NCBI RefSeq assembly: GCF_003545815.1
Contig: NZ_PDUW01000003.1
Location: 310,001 to 374,000, forward strand
Direction: 5' to 3'
From: Pusillimonas caeni
GTDB taxonomy: Bacteria; Pseudomonadota; Gammaproteobacteria; Burkholderiales; Burkholderiaceae_B
Length of the DNA: 64,000 nucleotides
Part shown: positions 1-7,722 of the stretch, piece by piece
Numbering within the stretch: position 1 is the first letter of the stretch
How the letters are laid out: each line of letters starts with the position of its first letter
Program-made: the position numbers and the translations under genes
Notes under the pieces: model-generated
The model's database searches: none
Seen by the model: only the letters and a program-made list of their open reading frames with translations
What the model was told of the DNA's origin: nothing

Positions 1-2
1 GC

Positions 3-272
3 CAGCAGATCAAGGTCACACTGCTGACCTTCCTGGGTGAATGGTTTCTCGACAATACATGGGGTGTGCCATACCTCGAGAAGATCATGGTGAAGTCGCC
101 CAATCGAGCCGAGATCGAGAACGTCGTGCGCGCCAAGGTGCGTGACGTGCCGGGTGTGATGGCTGTGCCCAATGTGCAGGTCGAGATCGACGCACAGGCT
201 CGCCAGGGCCGCATTACGCTCGACGACATTCAAACCAATGAGGGGCCGGTCACGGTCTCTGTCACCAGATAG
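3..272 (+). CDS. Phage baseplate wedge protein, gp25/GPW-like (5' partial)
   Basis: The frame is open from the window edge, so the gene is cut at its start; 89 residues are visible. The visible N-terminal part, TLLTFLGEWFLDNTWGVPYL, resembles the small baseplate wedge proteins (gp25/GPW type and relatives) encoded just before baseplate J in contractile-tail phages. Those proteins sit at the base of the sheath and help trigger contraction. A GTG at 66 inside the frame is internal and not the start. The next gene follows after about 10 bases, which suggests one late transcript. The exact subfamily is uncertain because the N-terminus is missing. Confidence 0.7.
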   Translation, partial: QQIKVTLLTFLGEWFLDNTWGVPYLEKIMVKSPNRAEIENVVRAKVRDVPGVMAVPNVQVEIDAQARQGRITLDDIQTNEGPVTVSVTR

Positions 273-283
273 GATTGACACCG

Positions 284-1735
284 ATGGCCGACTATGGAGT
301 CACCCCCGCAGGCTTCGTTCGCCCGCGCCTGCCCGAAATCCGGGTAGAGATCATCGAGGCGATGCGAGCCAACCTGCGCGCCAAAGCTCTGCCCGACGAC
401 ATCGAGACGCGTCCCGACTCCGTCATGGGCGTGGTCATCGACACCTTCGCCGACCGCGAGGCGGCGCTGTGGGAAATGGGCGAGGGCGTTTATTACGCGA
501 TGTACCCGGGCTCGGCCGTGGGCGCTTCTCTTGACCGCTCGGTCTCATTTTCCGGAGTCAAGCGGCTGCAGGCGGAGCGTTCGCGCGCTTACGTTGTCGC
601 TTATGGCCTACAAAGCACGGTGGTGCCCGCCGGCGCGCAAATCCGGCACCGTTCCACACAGAATATCTGGGAAACTGCGGCGGCTGTCACGATCAGCGCT
701 GCCGCGGCGGCCGACGTGCGCATCGTGCCCGCTGTGCAGAACGGGGCCACCTACACCATAACGGTAGACGCGCAGCCATACAGCTACACCAGCAGCGCGG
801 CCGCGACCATAGGCGAGATACTGGCCGGCCTTATGGCGGCGCTGGCTACCAGCGGCCTGCAGGTGAGCAGCGATGGCGCAGCCTTGCGCTTGGTGTCCAC
901 GGCCGCGCTTGCGGTGGCTGTCACGCTGACGTCGAATCTATCGTTCTCGGAGATCGGCTCGGCCGTCCTGGTCCAGACCATCGACCCTATTCCGGAAGTG
1001 GCAGAGCCCGGCGACCTGAACAGCATTGTCACGCTGACCGCAGGCTGGACGCGGGTGTCCAACTTGCAGCCGGGCGCCGTAGGACGCCTGCAAGAAACCG
1101 ACGCGCAGCTACGCGCGCGGTATCGCCTGGGCGTATTTCGCTTCGGCGCCGGCACGCTGCCCAGCATCGGGCCCAACCTGCTAAACGATGTGCCGGGCAT
1201 CGTCGATATCAGGGTGTTCGACAACAAGACCGACGAAGTCGACGCTGACGGCCGCAAGCCGCACAGCATCCACGTCATTGTCGACGGCGGTATTGACGAT
1301 GACATAGCCGCGGCCATATACAAATACAAGGGCGGAGGAATCGACACCAACGGGGACGCCGTCAAGACACTGAACACGCCGGAAGGCCAGCAGATCGTGC
1401 AGTTTGACAGGCCCACGGCGGTATACGTGTGGGCCCGGGCGATAGTTACCCTGCTGCCTCCCGAAGAGCAGGCTTTCCCGTCGGACGGCTTCGAGCAGAT
1501 CGCCGCGGCTATCTTGGCGACTGGCCAGGCTCATGTCATTGGCCAGGACGTCCGGATACAACGCTTCTTCTGCGCCATCTACGAGACGCCGGGCATTGCA
1601 GATGTGGAGCTTTCCTTCGCCTACTCGACGGATCCGGACTACGTGCCGGACCCCGGTGACTACGCCGCTCAGAACATCACCATCGACGGCGTTGAGAAGG
1701 CCCTGTTTGATGCCAGTCGCATCGAGGTGACATAA
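284..1735 (+). CDS. Phage baseplate J-like protein
   Basis: A 483-residue protein of the baseplate J / gp6-like wedge family. These proteins form the outer wedge of the contractile-tail baseplate. The N-terminal segment, with DSVMGVVIDTFADREAALWE followed by YPGSAVGASLDRSVSFSGV, is the usual family start, and a later LRARYRLGVFRFGAGTLPSI region matches the conserved central part. I chose the ATG at 284 because AGGA at 271-274 gives a 9-base spacer; a TTG nine bases upstream is also open. The stop overlaps the next ATG (TAATG at 1733-1737), so translation is probably coupled. Confidence 0.9.
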   Translation: MADYGVTPAGFVRPRLPEIRVEIIEAMRANLRAKALPDDIETRPDSVMGVVIDTFADREAALWEMGEGVYYAMYPGSAVGASLDRSVSFSGVKRLQAERSRAYVVAYGLQSTVVPAGAQIRHRSTQNIWETAAAVTISAAAAADVRIVPAVQNGATYTITVDAQPYSYTSSAAATIGEILAGLMAALATSGLQVSSDGAALRLVSTAALAVAVTLTSNLSFSEIGSAVLVQTIDPIPEVAEPGDLNSIVTLTAGWTRVSNLQPGAVGRLQETDAQLRARYRLGVFRFGAGTLPSIGPNLLNDVPGIVDIRVFDNKTDEVDADGRKPHSIHVIVDGGIDDDIAAAIYKYKGGGIDTNGDAVKTLNTPEGQQIVQFDRPTAVYVWARAIVTLLPPEEQAFPSDGFEQIAAAILATGQAHVIGQDVRIQRFFCAIYETPGIADVELSFAYSTDPDYVPDPGDYAAQNITIDGVEKALFDASRIEVT

Positions 1736-2391
1736 TGGATCTTGACCAGAACCATGCCGATATTGCCTGGGGCAACTTCCTGGCCCAGTACGGCAACTCG
1801 CCGCGGCTGGAGGCCGTCGTCAAGGCTCTGTACGCCCCGCTCGGCCATAAGCAGCTCAAGGCGCTCTACGACGAGCGCTGGCTGGATACGGCCGTGGGCA
1901 AGCAGCTCGACGGGATCGGCGAGATTGTCGGTCAGTCCCGCGAGATAGACGATGCGCTATACGTTCAGTTCTTCGGCTTTGATGGCCAGCCGGACATTAT
2001 GGCTTTCGGCAAGGCACGATTGCGTCGGCAGTACGAACCAGCAGTGGCAGGATCTACCCGGCTACTCGACACCGAGTACAGAAAAATTTTGTACTGGAAG
2101 ATTGGGCTGAACAATGGGCACGGGACGGCGCCAGAGATCGCGGCGTCAGTGAAAGCCATCTTCGACGCCTCGGTCGTGCGTGTGCGCGACATGGGTAACG
2201 CCAAGATCGGCGTGTGGTTCAACACGACACCCGATACCAATCCGGCCTTAATGATCAATCCGGCGCGCTGGGTCCCGGCACTGGCCGGCGTGGGCGTTGA
2301 CCTGCTAGCGAATACCGACGAGAAGCCTTTTGGATTCCTTAGCCAGGGCCTTTTCGGGTTCGGAGAGGGCGTAATGGCCCAAGGCGTCTGA
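1735..2391 (+). CDS. DUF2612-family phage tail protein
   Basis: A 218-residue protein that follows baseplate J with a one-base overlap. The sequence (LDGIGEIVGQSR, YRKILYWKIGLNNGHGTAPEI, C-terminal GFLSQGLFGFGEGVMAQGV) fits the DUF2612 group of tail proteins, found between baseplate J and the tail fibre in many proteobacterial prophages. It probably has a structural role at the baseplate-fibre junction, by analogy with the gp48/YmfQ position in Mu-like phages (inference). A hairpin terminator candidate follows at 2415. Confidence 0.75.
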   Translation: MDLDQNHADIAWGNFLAQYGNSPRLEAVVKALYAPLGHKQLKALYDERWLDTAVGKQLDGIGEIVGQSREIDDALYVQFFGFDGQPDIMAFGKARLRRQYEPAVAGSTRLLDTEYRKILYWKIGLNNGHGTAPEIAASVKAIFDASVVRVRDMGNAKIGVWFNTTPDTNPALMINPARWVPALAGVGVDLLANTDEKPFGFLSQGLFGFGEGVMAQGV

Positions 2392-2414
2392 CCCCACCAA
2401 CTGAGTTATTAAAC

Positions 2415-2437
2415 AGCCACCTTCGCGTGGCTATTTT
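2415..2437 (+). terminator. Hairpin between tail gene and tail fibre gene
   Basis: AGCCAC (2415-2420) and GTGGCT (2427-2432) form a perfect 6-bp stem with a CTTCGC loop, followed by ATTTTG. It may be a weak rho-independent terminator or a processing site that lowers fibre expression relative to the baseplate genes. Confidence 0.5.
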
Positions 2438-2455
2438 GCTTTATGGAGCCTAAAC

Positions 2456-3133
2456 ATGGCCGCTGTCGATTTTTTCACTGGCTTCTCTTACAAATGGGCC
2501 CAGGATGGCTCTGTCTATAATTGGGACGATACCCAATACAAACAGGGATGGGCGACGATCGGCTCTGTGCCGCCATCCGTTGAGCAGTTCAATCGGGTGC
2601 ATCAGGTTGTGGATGAGAAAGCGAACTGGCTCTTTGCTCAGATCCAGGCTGCCGCGACCGAGAAGGGCGTCACTCTCAGCGCCGCGGATATGGAAGGCCT
2701 GAAAAAGATCCTGGACGGATATACGCCTAATGCTACTGAGTCAGTTCGGGGAATCATCGAGTTAGCGACTATGAGCGAAGCGCAGGGCTTAACGGACGAC
2801 GAGCGAGCGCTGACCCCAAAGAAGCTGGCAGATGCGTTCAAAGGATCAAATCAGCTCGACAATTTCAACGGCTATCAGAAGTTTCCCGGCGGCATGATCC
2901 TGCAACTCGGATCGGCGGCTATAGGACCGAGCGTTAGCGGTCGACTGACTACCACTTTACCTATCTCTTTTCCGAAGGGCTCATATCGAGTTTTCTGTAT
3001 CGATGCATCGAATGAGAGCAACAAAACTGTGCTTGCTTATAGTGGCAGGACCAATAGTACGTTTGACGTCACTTGGTATCGCGTGCAGGGAAGCACTACT
3101 ACTAACAGCGAATGGATGGCAATTGGGTGGTGA
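2456..3133 (+). CDS. Phage tail fibre protein
   Basis: A 225-residue protein, short for a fibre. The N-terminal ~75 residues are the attachment region (DFFTGFSYKWAQDGSVYNWD... SVPPSVEQFNRVHQ) seen in small tail fibres. Around residues 90-130 lies the repeat-like TPNATESVRGIIELATMSEA...ALTPKKLADAF motif common in phage fibre shafts. The end resembles the gp53-like fibre C-terminal domain: PGGMILQLG, then SFPKGSYRVFCIDASNES and the terminal EWMAIGW. It would bind the host surface. The chaperone gene follows five bases after the stop. Confidence 0.85.
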   Translation: MAAVDFFTGFSYKWAQDGSVYNWDDTQYKQGWATIGSVPPSVEQFNRVHQVVDEKANWLFAQIQAAATEKGVTLSAADMEGLKKILDGYTPNATESVRGIIELATMSEAQGLTDDERALTPKKLADAFKGSNQLDNFNGYQKFPGGMILQLGSAAIGPSVSGRLTTTLPISFPKGSYRVFCIDASNESNKTVLAYSGRTNSTFDVTWYRVQGSTTTNSEWMAIGW

Positions 3134-3138
3134 TAAAT

Positions 3139-3612
3139 ATGATTTACTTTTCAGAAAGTGAACGCGGCTTCTTTGATAGCAATATCCACACAGTGGAGCA
3201 GATTCCCGCTGATGCTCTTCAGATATCCAAGGAACTTCATGCGTCTCTTTTGGCCGGGCAGGCTTCCGGAAAGTTGATTGCCATTGGGCAACGCGGATTA
3301 CCAGAACTGGTCGATCCGCCACCCTTGGGTGACGAGGAAGTCGCCGATCTCAAAGTTGCAGTGGTGCAACAGCACATGGACGAGGCGGCGCGCGCCTACC
3401 GCTACGATGACATTAGAACAGCGTGTACTTACGCTGACGAGTCTGCCGTTCCTAAGTTTCAAGCAGAAGGTCGAGCGTTCAGGGCGTGGCGGTCCTTGGT
3501 GTGGGCCAAGTGTTACGAGATTCTGGGAGAAGTGCAGGCGGGCCGTCGTCCTATACCAACCGACAAGGAATTGATTATGGAACTGCCTGCTCTCGAACTG
3601 CCGGCGACTTGA
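3139..3612 (+). CDS. Tail fibre assembly chaperone-like protein
   Basis: A 157-residue protein directly downstream of the fibre gene. The N-terminal half, YFSESERGFFDSNIHTVEQI with a predicted small beta domain, and the C-terminal helical half (DLKVAVVQQHMDEAARAYRYDDIRTACTYA...WRSLVWAKCYEILGEVQAG) match the general layout of DUF4376/tail-fibre-assembly proteins that help fibres fold or trimerise. The upstream in-frame ATG at 3112 would overlap the fibre gene, so I prefer the ATG at 3139. Assignment rests on the C-terminal motif and position. Confidence 0.65.
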   Translation: MIYFSESERGFFDSNIHTVEQIPADALQISKELHASLLAGQASGKLIAIGQRGLPELVDPPPLGDEEVADLKVAVVQQHMDEAARAYRYDDIRTACTYADESAVPKFQAEGRAFRAWRSLVWAKCYEILGEVQAGRRPIPTDKELIMELPALELPAT

Positions 3613-3673
3613 TCGATTTCTGCCGCCTGGGCTTTGTTACACTGCGCAGATTTCATCGCTATACACAACTTCC

Positions 3674-5596
3674 ATGAGCGCAGGTCGGACACGAGAATAC
3701 AGAGCAGACATAGACGGACTGCGTACAGTCGCTGTCCTGTCGGTGCTGCTATTTCACATCGACTTCTCATGGGTTCCTGGCGGATACACGGGCGTCGACA
3801 TCTTTTTCGTGATATCGGGGTTTTTGATTACCCGTATCATCGGTAGAGAAATAGAGCGCGGGAAATTTTCATTGCGCTGGTTCTATGTTAGGCGGATAAG
3901 GCGGATTTTACCGGTCTTCTACACAGTGACTGTGGTCACTATGTTGGTGGGCGCAGTATTGCTACTGCCAAAAGACTTTCATGCGCTTTTATCGTCGGTG
4001 CGCCACGCCGCATTGTTTGCGGCGAACATCTATTTTTCGAGGGATAAGGGCTACTTCGATATTTCGGCTGATGAAAAGCCGATGCTGCACGTCTGGTCGC
4101 TATCGATTGAAGAGCAATACTATTTCATCTGGCCGTTGTTGCTGCTGCTGCTCTATGCGGTTGGGCACTTTATATTCAGGCAAAGGAGACGCCTTAGTCA
4201 ACCTGCAACGCTTGTCTTGACGCTCGCTCTCATCGTAATGGGCTTCGCCTATGCTCAGACGGCGCTAATAGCAAACCCTGGAGCCGCAGGGTTGTATTTT
4301 GTTCTTCAGACGCGTTTCGGCGAGCTCATGATCGGGTCGTTCGTAGCGCTGATTCCTCTATATCGAAACCGTGTGGCGCTCCGTGCGCTCGCCTATGCCG
4401 GTGGGATTTTAATTTTCCTCGGGATGGCGACGCTAAGCAAGGACTCGTTGTTCCCAGGCCTTAATGCACTATACCCTTGCCTGGGAGCTGCATTCCTAAT
4501 CTACTCCGGGCAGGAACGCGGCGGCCTGACATTGTTGCACAAGGCGCTTGGGATGCCTGCGATGGCGTTCATTGGGCTACTGTCGTATTCGTTATACCTA
4601 TGGCATTGGCCGATACTCGCTTATATGCGTTACGTATATGGCAGCTATGCTTTGCCTTGGCACTGGGTCCTTCAGGCTATTGTCCTCACTTTCTTATTGG
4701 CATTTTTGTCTTATTGGTATATCGAGCGCAAAACAAAGGCGGCATCACTGAGCTTCCGAAGTGCGTTCTTCGGTGCTTTCTTGACGCCAGCGCTTCTGAT
4801 CATAGCGGCGACATATGGTCTTCAACAGGTGCGGCCGATAGCGACACTCGACATGGAGTTGAGGAATTACGGTACTGATGTGTGCCATGGTCGTTTTGAT
4901 AAGCAGTGTGTACGTGGCGATAGATCCAAATCGCCGACGGTCCTGATGACGGGTGATTCACATGCGGCGATGCTTAATTCTTTTATCGATGTGGTCGGCA
5001 GGTACGAAGGGTGGTCCGCTAATGTGCTTACAGGAAGTTCTTGTTCGCCTGTGTTCGACTTCGATGAAACTGTGTTGCGAAGCTGGGCACATAAACCTTG
5101 CAATGATCTCAAGGACTTGGTGGCTAAAAGCTATGGGGACTACGAGGCTGTATTCATTGCTTCGCTATGGGCATTTCAGTTGGGTATGCTCGAAGCGCGC
5201 GCGGACGGTGACTACTTGTCAAAGCTTGAATTGACATTGCGGAAGATGGCTCAGAAAGTCCCTGTGTACGTATTTTCCGACCCGCCCCGGCTGCCGGTGC
5301 ATCCGCTTCGGCAATTGCACTTTGCGGAGTTGGGCTTGAGTGTGGAGCGCCAGTCGTCGAATGAGTATGCTCGAGCTAATGCTCTCGTGAAGCAGCTTGT
5401 AGAGCGGATTCCGAATGCTCATTGGGTAGATTTGTCGCCTGCGTTAGCAGGTTTTGAACACATGAGCACCTTTGCGGGTAAACCCACCCACTTTGACGAG
5501 CACCATTTGAATGTGTATGGGGCGACGGTGCTAGGGGAATTGTTCATACAGTCTGGCGGACGCATCCTCAATCATGGGCGCTCCGTAGTTCAATAG
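3674..5596 (+). CDS. Acyltransferase-3/SGNH O-antigen acetylase, prophage cargo gene
   Basis: A 640-residue membrane protein of the OafA/OatA type, which moves acetyl groups to cell-surface sugars. The N-terminal acyltransferase-3 domain (about 1-370, roughly ten membrane helices) has RADIDGLR, His28 in LLFHIDF, GGYTGVDIFFVISGFLITR and SLSIEEQYYFIWP. The C-terminal SGNH domain has TGDSH (Ser429) and the DxxH catalytic pair Asp608/His611. It sits between the tail-fibre genes and the endolysin, a typical place for lysogenic-conversion cargo. Base composition is visibly lower in GC than the flanking host genes, suggesting separate acquisition. A terminator follows at 5670. The substrate is inferred to be LPS or capsule. 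Confidence 0.88.
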   Translation: MSAGRTREYRADIDGLRTVAVLSVLLFHIDFSWVPGGYTGVDIFFVISGFLITRIIGREIERGKFSLRWFYVRRIRRILPVFYTVTVVTMLVGAVLLLPKDFHALLSSVRHAALFAANIYFSRDKGYFDISADEKPMLHVWSLSIEEQYYFIWPLLLLLLYAVGHFIFRQRRRLSQPATLVLTLALIVMGFAYAQTALIANPGAAGLYFVLQTRFGELMIGSFVALIPLYRNRVALRALAYAGGILIFLGMATLSKDSLFPGLNALYPCLGAAFLIYSGQERGGLTLLHKALGMPAMAFIGLLSYSLYLWHWPILAYMRYVYGSYALPWHWVLQAIVLTFLLAFLSYWYIERKTKAASLSFRSAFFGAFLTPALLIIAATYGLQQVRPIATLDMELRNYGTDVCHGRFDKQCVRGDRSKSPTVLMTGDSHAAMLNSFIDVVGRYEGWSANVLTGSSCSPVFDFDETVLRSWAHKPCNDLKDLVAKSYGDYEAVFIASLWAFQLGMLEARADGDYLSKLELTLRKMAQKVPVYVFSDPPRLPVHPLRQLHFAELGLSVERQSSNEYARANALVKQLVERIPNAHWVDLSPALAGFEHMSTFAGKPTHFDEHHLNVYGATVLGELFIQSGGRILNHGRSVVQ

Positions 5597-5669
5597 CCTC
5601 TTCTTAAAGTGCTCCGATAGTAATTCCTTAGGCTATTACCCCTTTCCTCGTTCCAGCCCAAAAGTTTCT

Positions 5670-5692
5670 GCCCGCACTCCGCGGGCTTTTTT
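5670..5692 (+). terminator. Rho-independent terminator after the acyltransferase gene
   Basis: GCCCGC (5670-5675), loop ACTCC, GCGGGC (5681-5686) and six T residues (5687-5692). It separates the cargo gene from the lysis cassette, which starts 13 bases later. Confidence 0.85.
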
Positions 5693-5704
5693 ACGTCCAT
5701 ACCC

Positions 5705-6232
5705 ATGACCAAAGACCAATTCCGAGCGGCCACCGGGCTCAGTACGGCCTTGGCGGACCGATGGTACGACCCCGTCGAGCGCGCCATGTTCGAGTTCGCC
5801 ATCGTCTCGCCGTATCGAGCCGCGATGTTTCTGGCCACCATCGGGCACGAATCAGGCGATTTCGTGCACGCCCGGGAGATTTGGGGGCCGACGCCAGCGC
5901 AGCAGCGTTACGAGGGCAGGGCCGATCTGGGCAATACCCGGCCCGGCGACGGATCCCGGTATCGAGGGCGAGGGTTGATACAGATCACAGGCAGATCCAA
6001 TCACTCGGACGTTTCGAAGGGTCTTGGAGTGGATTTCCTAAGCCATCCTCAGCGCCTGGAAGAGCCAGAGCACGCGGCCCGCTCTGCCGCCTGGTGGTGG
6101 GCGAGCAATGGATTGAATGAACTGGCCGATACCGGCGACTTTCGAGCGGTCACGCGGCGGGTGAACGGCGGATACAACGGCATGGCAGACCGCCAACGTC
6201 GATACGAACTAGCAATCAAGGAACTGGGGTGA
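5705..6232 (+). CDS. Phage endolysin, GH19 chitinase-like
   Basis: A 175-residue muramidase-type endolysin of glycoside hydrolase family 19, which cuts peptidoglycan glycan strands at lysis. Family marks seen are FLATIGHESGDF with catalytic Glu49, YEGRADLGNTRPGDGSRYRGRGLIQITGR, the WWW cluster near residue 130, and TRRVNGGYNGMADRQRRY at the end. Length is normal for phage GH19 enzymes. There is no signal peptide, so release needs a holin. The stop overlaps the next gene's GTG. Confidence 0.92.
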   Translation: MTKDQFRAATGLSTALADRWYDPVERAMFEFAIVSPYRAAMFLATIGHESGDFVHAREIWGPTPAQQRYEGRADLGNTRPGDGSRYRGRGLIQITGRSNHSDVSKGLGVDFLSHPQRLEEPEHAARSAAWWWASNGLNELADTGDFRAVTRRVNGGYNGMADRQRRYELAIKELG

Positions 6233-6579
6233 AGATGCCGGAAGCACTGGAAGGAATACCAACATGGATGTACGTCATTGGCGTGCCTGTGGGCTTCTTC
6301 GCCATTCGACTGCTGTGGCCACTGATGAAACAGTCGGTGGATACACAGGTGGTCCAAGGGCGGACCGAGTCTGGCTTGCTGGCCCAGGTGATGGTTGAGC
6401 GTGATCGCGCGCTCAAGCGGGCCGACGATGCTGAGGACCGGGCCGATGCGCTCTTCAAGGAATTGGCCGAAGTGAAATCCCAACTCACCGTCATGGCCTA
6501 CCAGCTCGAGGTCGCCAACTCGAAAATCGAGGCCCTGACGAACCAGATCAATGTTATGGCGGGAGAGCGCAATGCGTGA
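6229..6579 (+). CDS. Small membrane/coiled-coil protein of the lysis block (possible holin)
   Basis: A 116-residue protein with one membrane segment near residues 12-30 (WMYVIGVPVGFFAIRLLWPL) and a long charged coiled coil after it. The GTG start at 6229 has AAGGA 9 bases upstream and overlaps the endolysin stop; an ATG at 6235 is the alternative. Its place between endolysin and spanins suggests a lysis role such as a holin or antiholin, but I do not recognise the family. Confidence 0.6.
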   Translation: MKMPEALEGIPTWMYVIGVPVGFFAIRLLWPLMKQSVDTQVVQGRTESGLLAQVMVERDRALKRADDAEDRADALFKELAEVKSQLTVMAYQLEVANSKIEALTNQINVMAGERNA

Positions 6580-6997
6580 AACCTTAATTCGCCTGCGCTG
6601 CATGGCGGGCCGATACAAATTCATTTTCGCCGTCGCCGGCATCTTTCTGTCGGGCGCGCTCTTGGCGATGGGCTATTCGTCGTGGCACTACGACTCTTAC
6701 CTGAGCCGCCAGCAAAAAGCCTATGAGCGGCAAATATCTCGGCTCGAGGACGATCTGAAGCTGGAGCGCGGCGTGAACCGGCTGCGCCTCGAGGCCCTGG
6801 CCCAGGAAATGGATCAAATTTCCGATGCGGTGGGGCGGCTATTGACTGTGGCCGAAGAGGCCTCCCAGACAGCCAAGACAGCGGCCACCACGGCGCGCAC
6901 GGCCGCCACAACTGCCCAGGGCGCCGCGAAGAACGCGGCTCAGGCCAATATCAAGATCACCGAAGTGAAGCCGGTGAAGAATTTGAGGCTGGAATGA
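6572..6997 (+). CDS. Membrane-anchored coiled-coil protein, lysis block
   Basis: A 141-residue protein with one membrane helix at about residues 16-36 (FIFAVAGIFLSGALLAMGYS), then a heptad-rich segment and an Ala/Thr-rich repeat (AKTAATTARTAATTAQGAAKNAA). It overlaps the genes on both sides by 4-8 bases, so it is part of the lysis transcript. GGGAG upstream supports the ATG at 6572. Function unknown; it could be a second holin-like or spanin-associated protein. Confidence 0.55.
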   Translation: MRETLIRLRCMAGRYKFIFAVAGIFLSGALLAMGYSSWHYDSYLSRQQKAYERQISRLEDDLKLERGVNRLRLEALAQEMDQISDAVGRLLTVAEEASQTAKTAATTARTAATTAQGAAKNAAQANIKITEVKPVKNLRLE

Positions 6998-7365
6998 TCA
7001 ATCTGCTGGTCAACAAGTACTTATTGGGCGCCGCCGGGCTGGCTTTGCTGGTGGCTGCCATCTGGGGTTATGGCCGCTACCAGTATGCCCAGGGCGTAAA
7101 GGACACCGAAACGGCCGCCCAGTTGGCCGCCGCCGAGCAATACAAGGCTGATATCAAGCGGGTCAATGACAGCATCGCAATCCTGCAGGATTACATTGAG
7201 GAGCTGGAAAGTGCCAAGCCGCAAGTTATTACCGAATACCGAACCAAGGCTGTCGAGGCTCCTTTGCCTGCTGACTGTCGTATTGACGATGGGCGGCTGC
7301 GCACAATACAGGACGGCATCGAGCGCGCCAGAACTGCCGGCCAATCTGTCCGCGCCGTGCCCTGA
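6994..7365 (+). CDS. Inner-membrane spanin Rz-like protein
   Basis: A 123-residue protein: N-terminal membrane helix (residues 9-27, YLLGAAGLALLVAAIWGYG), then a periplasmic coiled coil rich in Ala, Lys and Glu, and a Pro-containing tail. This is the standard i-spanin layout, in which the protein pairs with a lipoprotein o-spanin to fuse inner and outer membranes at the last step of lysis. The Rz1 gene begins inside it in another frame, which supports the call strongly. Confidence 0.8.
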   Translation: MINLLVNKYLLGAAGLALLVAAIWGYGRYQYAQGVKDTETAAQLAAAEQYKADIKRVNDSIAILQDYIEELESAKPQVITEYRTKAVEAPLPADCRIDDGRLRTIQDGIERARTAGQSVRAVP

Positions 7366-7486
7366 TATTCCGGCGTTTGCTTCTCATGACTGGGATGCGC
7401 TTGCCGAGGCTTATATTGACCTAGCTTTCCTGTATGCCCAGTGCAAGGCGCGACATCAGTCTGTGGTCGGCGCGTGGCCGGGGTAG
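7211..7486 (+). CDS. Outer-membrane spanin Rz1-like lipoprotein (overlaps Rz)
   Basis: A 91-residue lipoprotein encoded in a different frame that starts within Rz and runs beyond it. The signal segment RLLCLLTVVLTMGGC ends in a lipobox-like MGGC. I chose GTG 7211 because GAGGAG at 7198-7203 gives a 7-base spacer; an ATG at 7166 without such a site is the alternative. The Cys then lies at about residue 30. Overlapping Rz/Rz1 organisation is known from lambdoid and many other phages. Confidence 0.78.
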   Translation: MPSRKLLPNTEPRLSRLLCLLTVVLTMGGCAQYRTASSAPELPANLSAPCPDIPAFASHDWDALAEAYIDLAFLYAQCKARHQSVVGAWPG

Positions 7487-7536
7487 GAACAAAGTTTGCT
7501 TGCTGCATGCCACCCTAAATTCTGGAGAGCGCAGAC

Positions 7537-7722
7537 ATGAGCGACAACCTACAAGACCGCGGCGGCCAGGACCGTAACCGCATCGACGTCAGCCAAGACT
7601 GGGAGCTGCGCTACTGGAGCGAAAAATTTGGTTGTAGCCGTGACGAGCTCAAGGCCGCGGTGCAAGCAGCCGGAACCTACGCGGAAGACGTTGAGAAGTA
7701 CCTAAGTGGTATTCGGCAATGA
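7537..7722 (+). CDS. DUF3606 small protein
   Basis: A 61-residue soluble protein matching DUF3606: a disordered polar start (DRGGQDRNRIDVSQDWELRYW) followed by SEKFGCSRDELKAAVQAAG. This short helical domain is common in proteobacterial chromosomes and prophages and has no known function. GGAGAG at 7524 supports the start. The stop overlaps the ATG of the DNA ligase gene (ATGA at 7719-7722), so the two are translationally coupled. Confidence 0.82.
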   Translation: MSDNLQDRGGQDRNRIDVSQDWELRYWSEKFGCSRDELKAAVQAAGTYAEDVEKYLSGIRQ

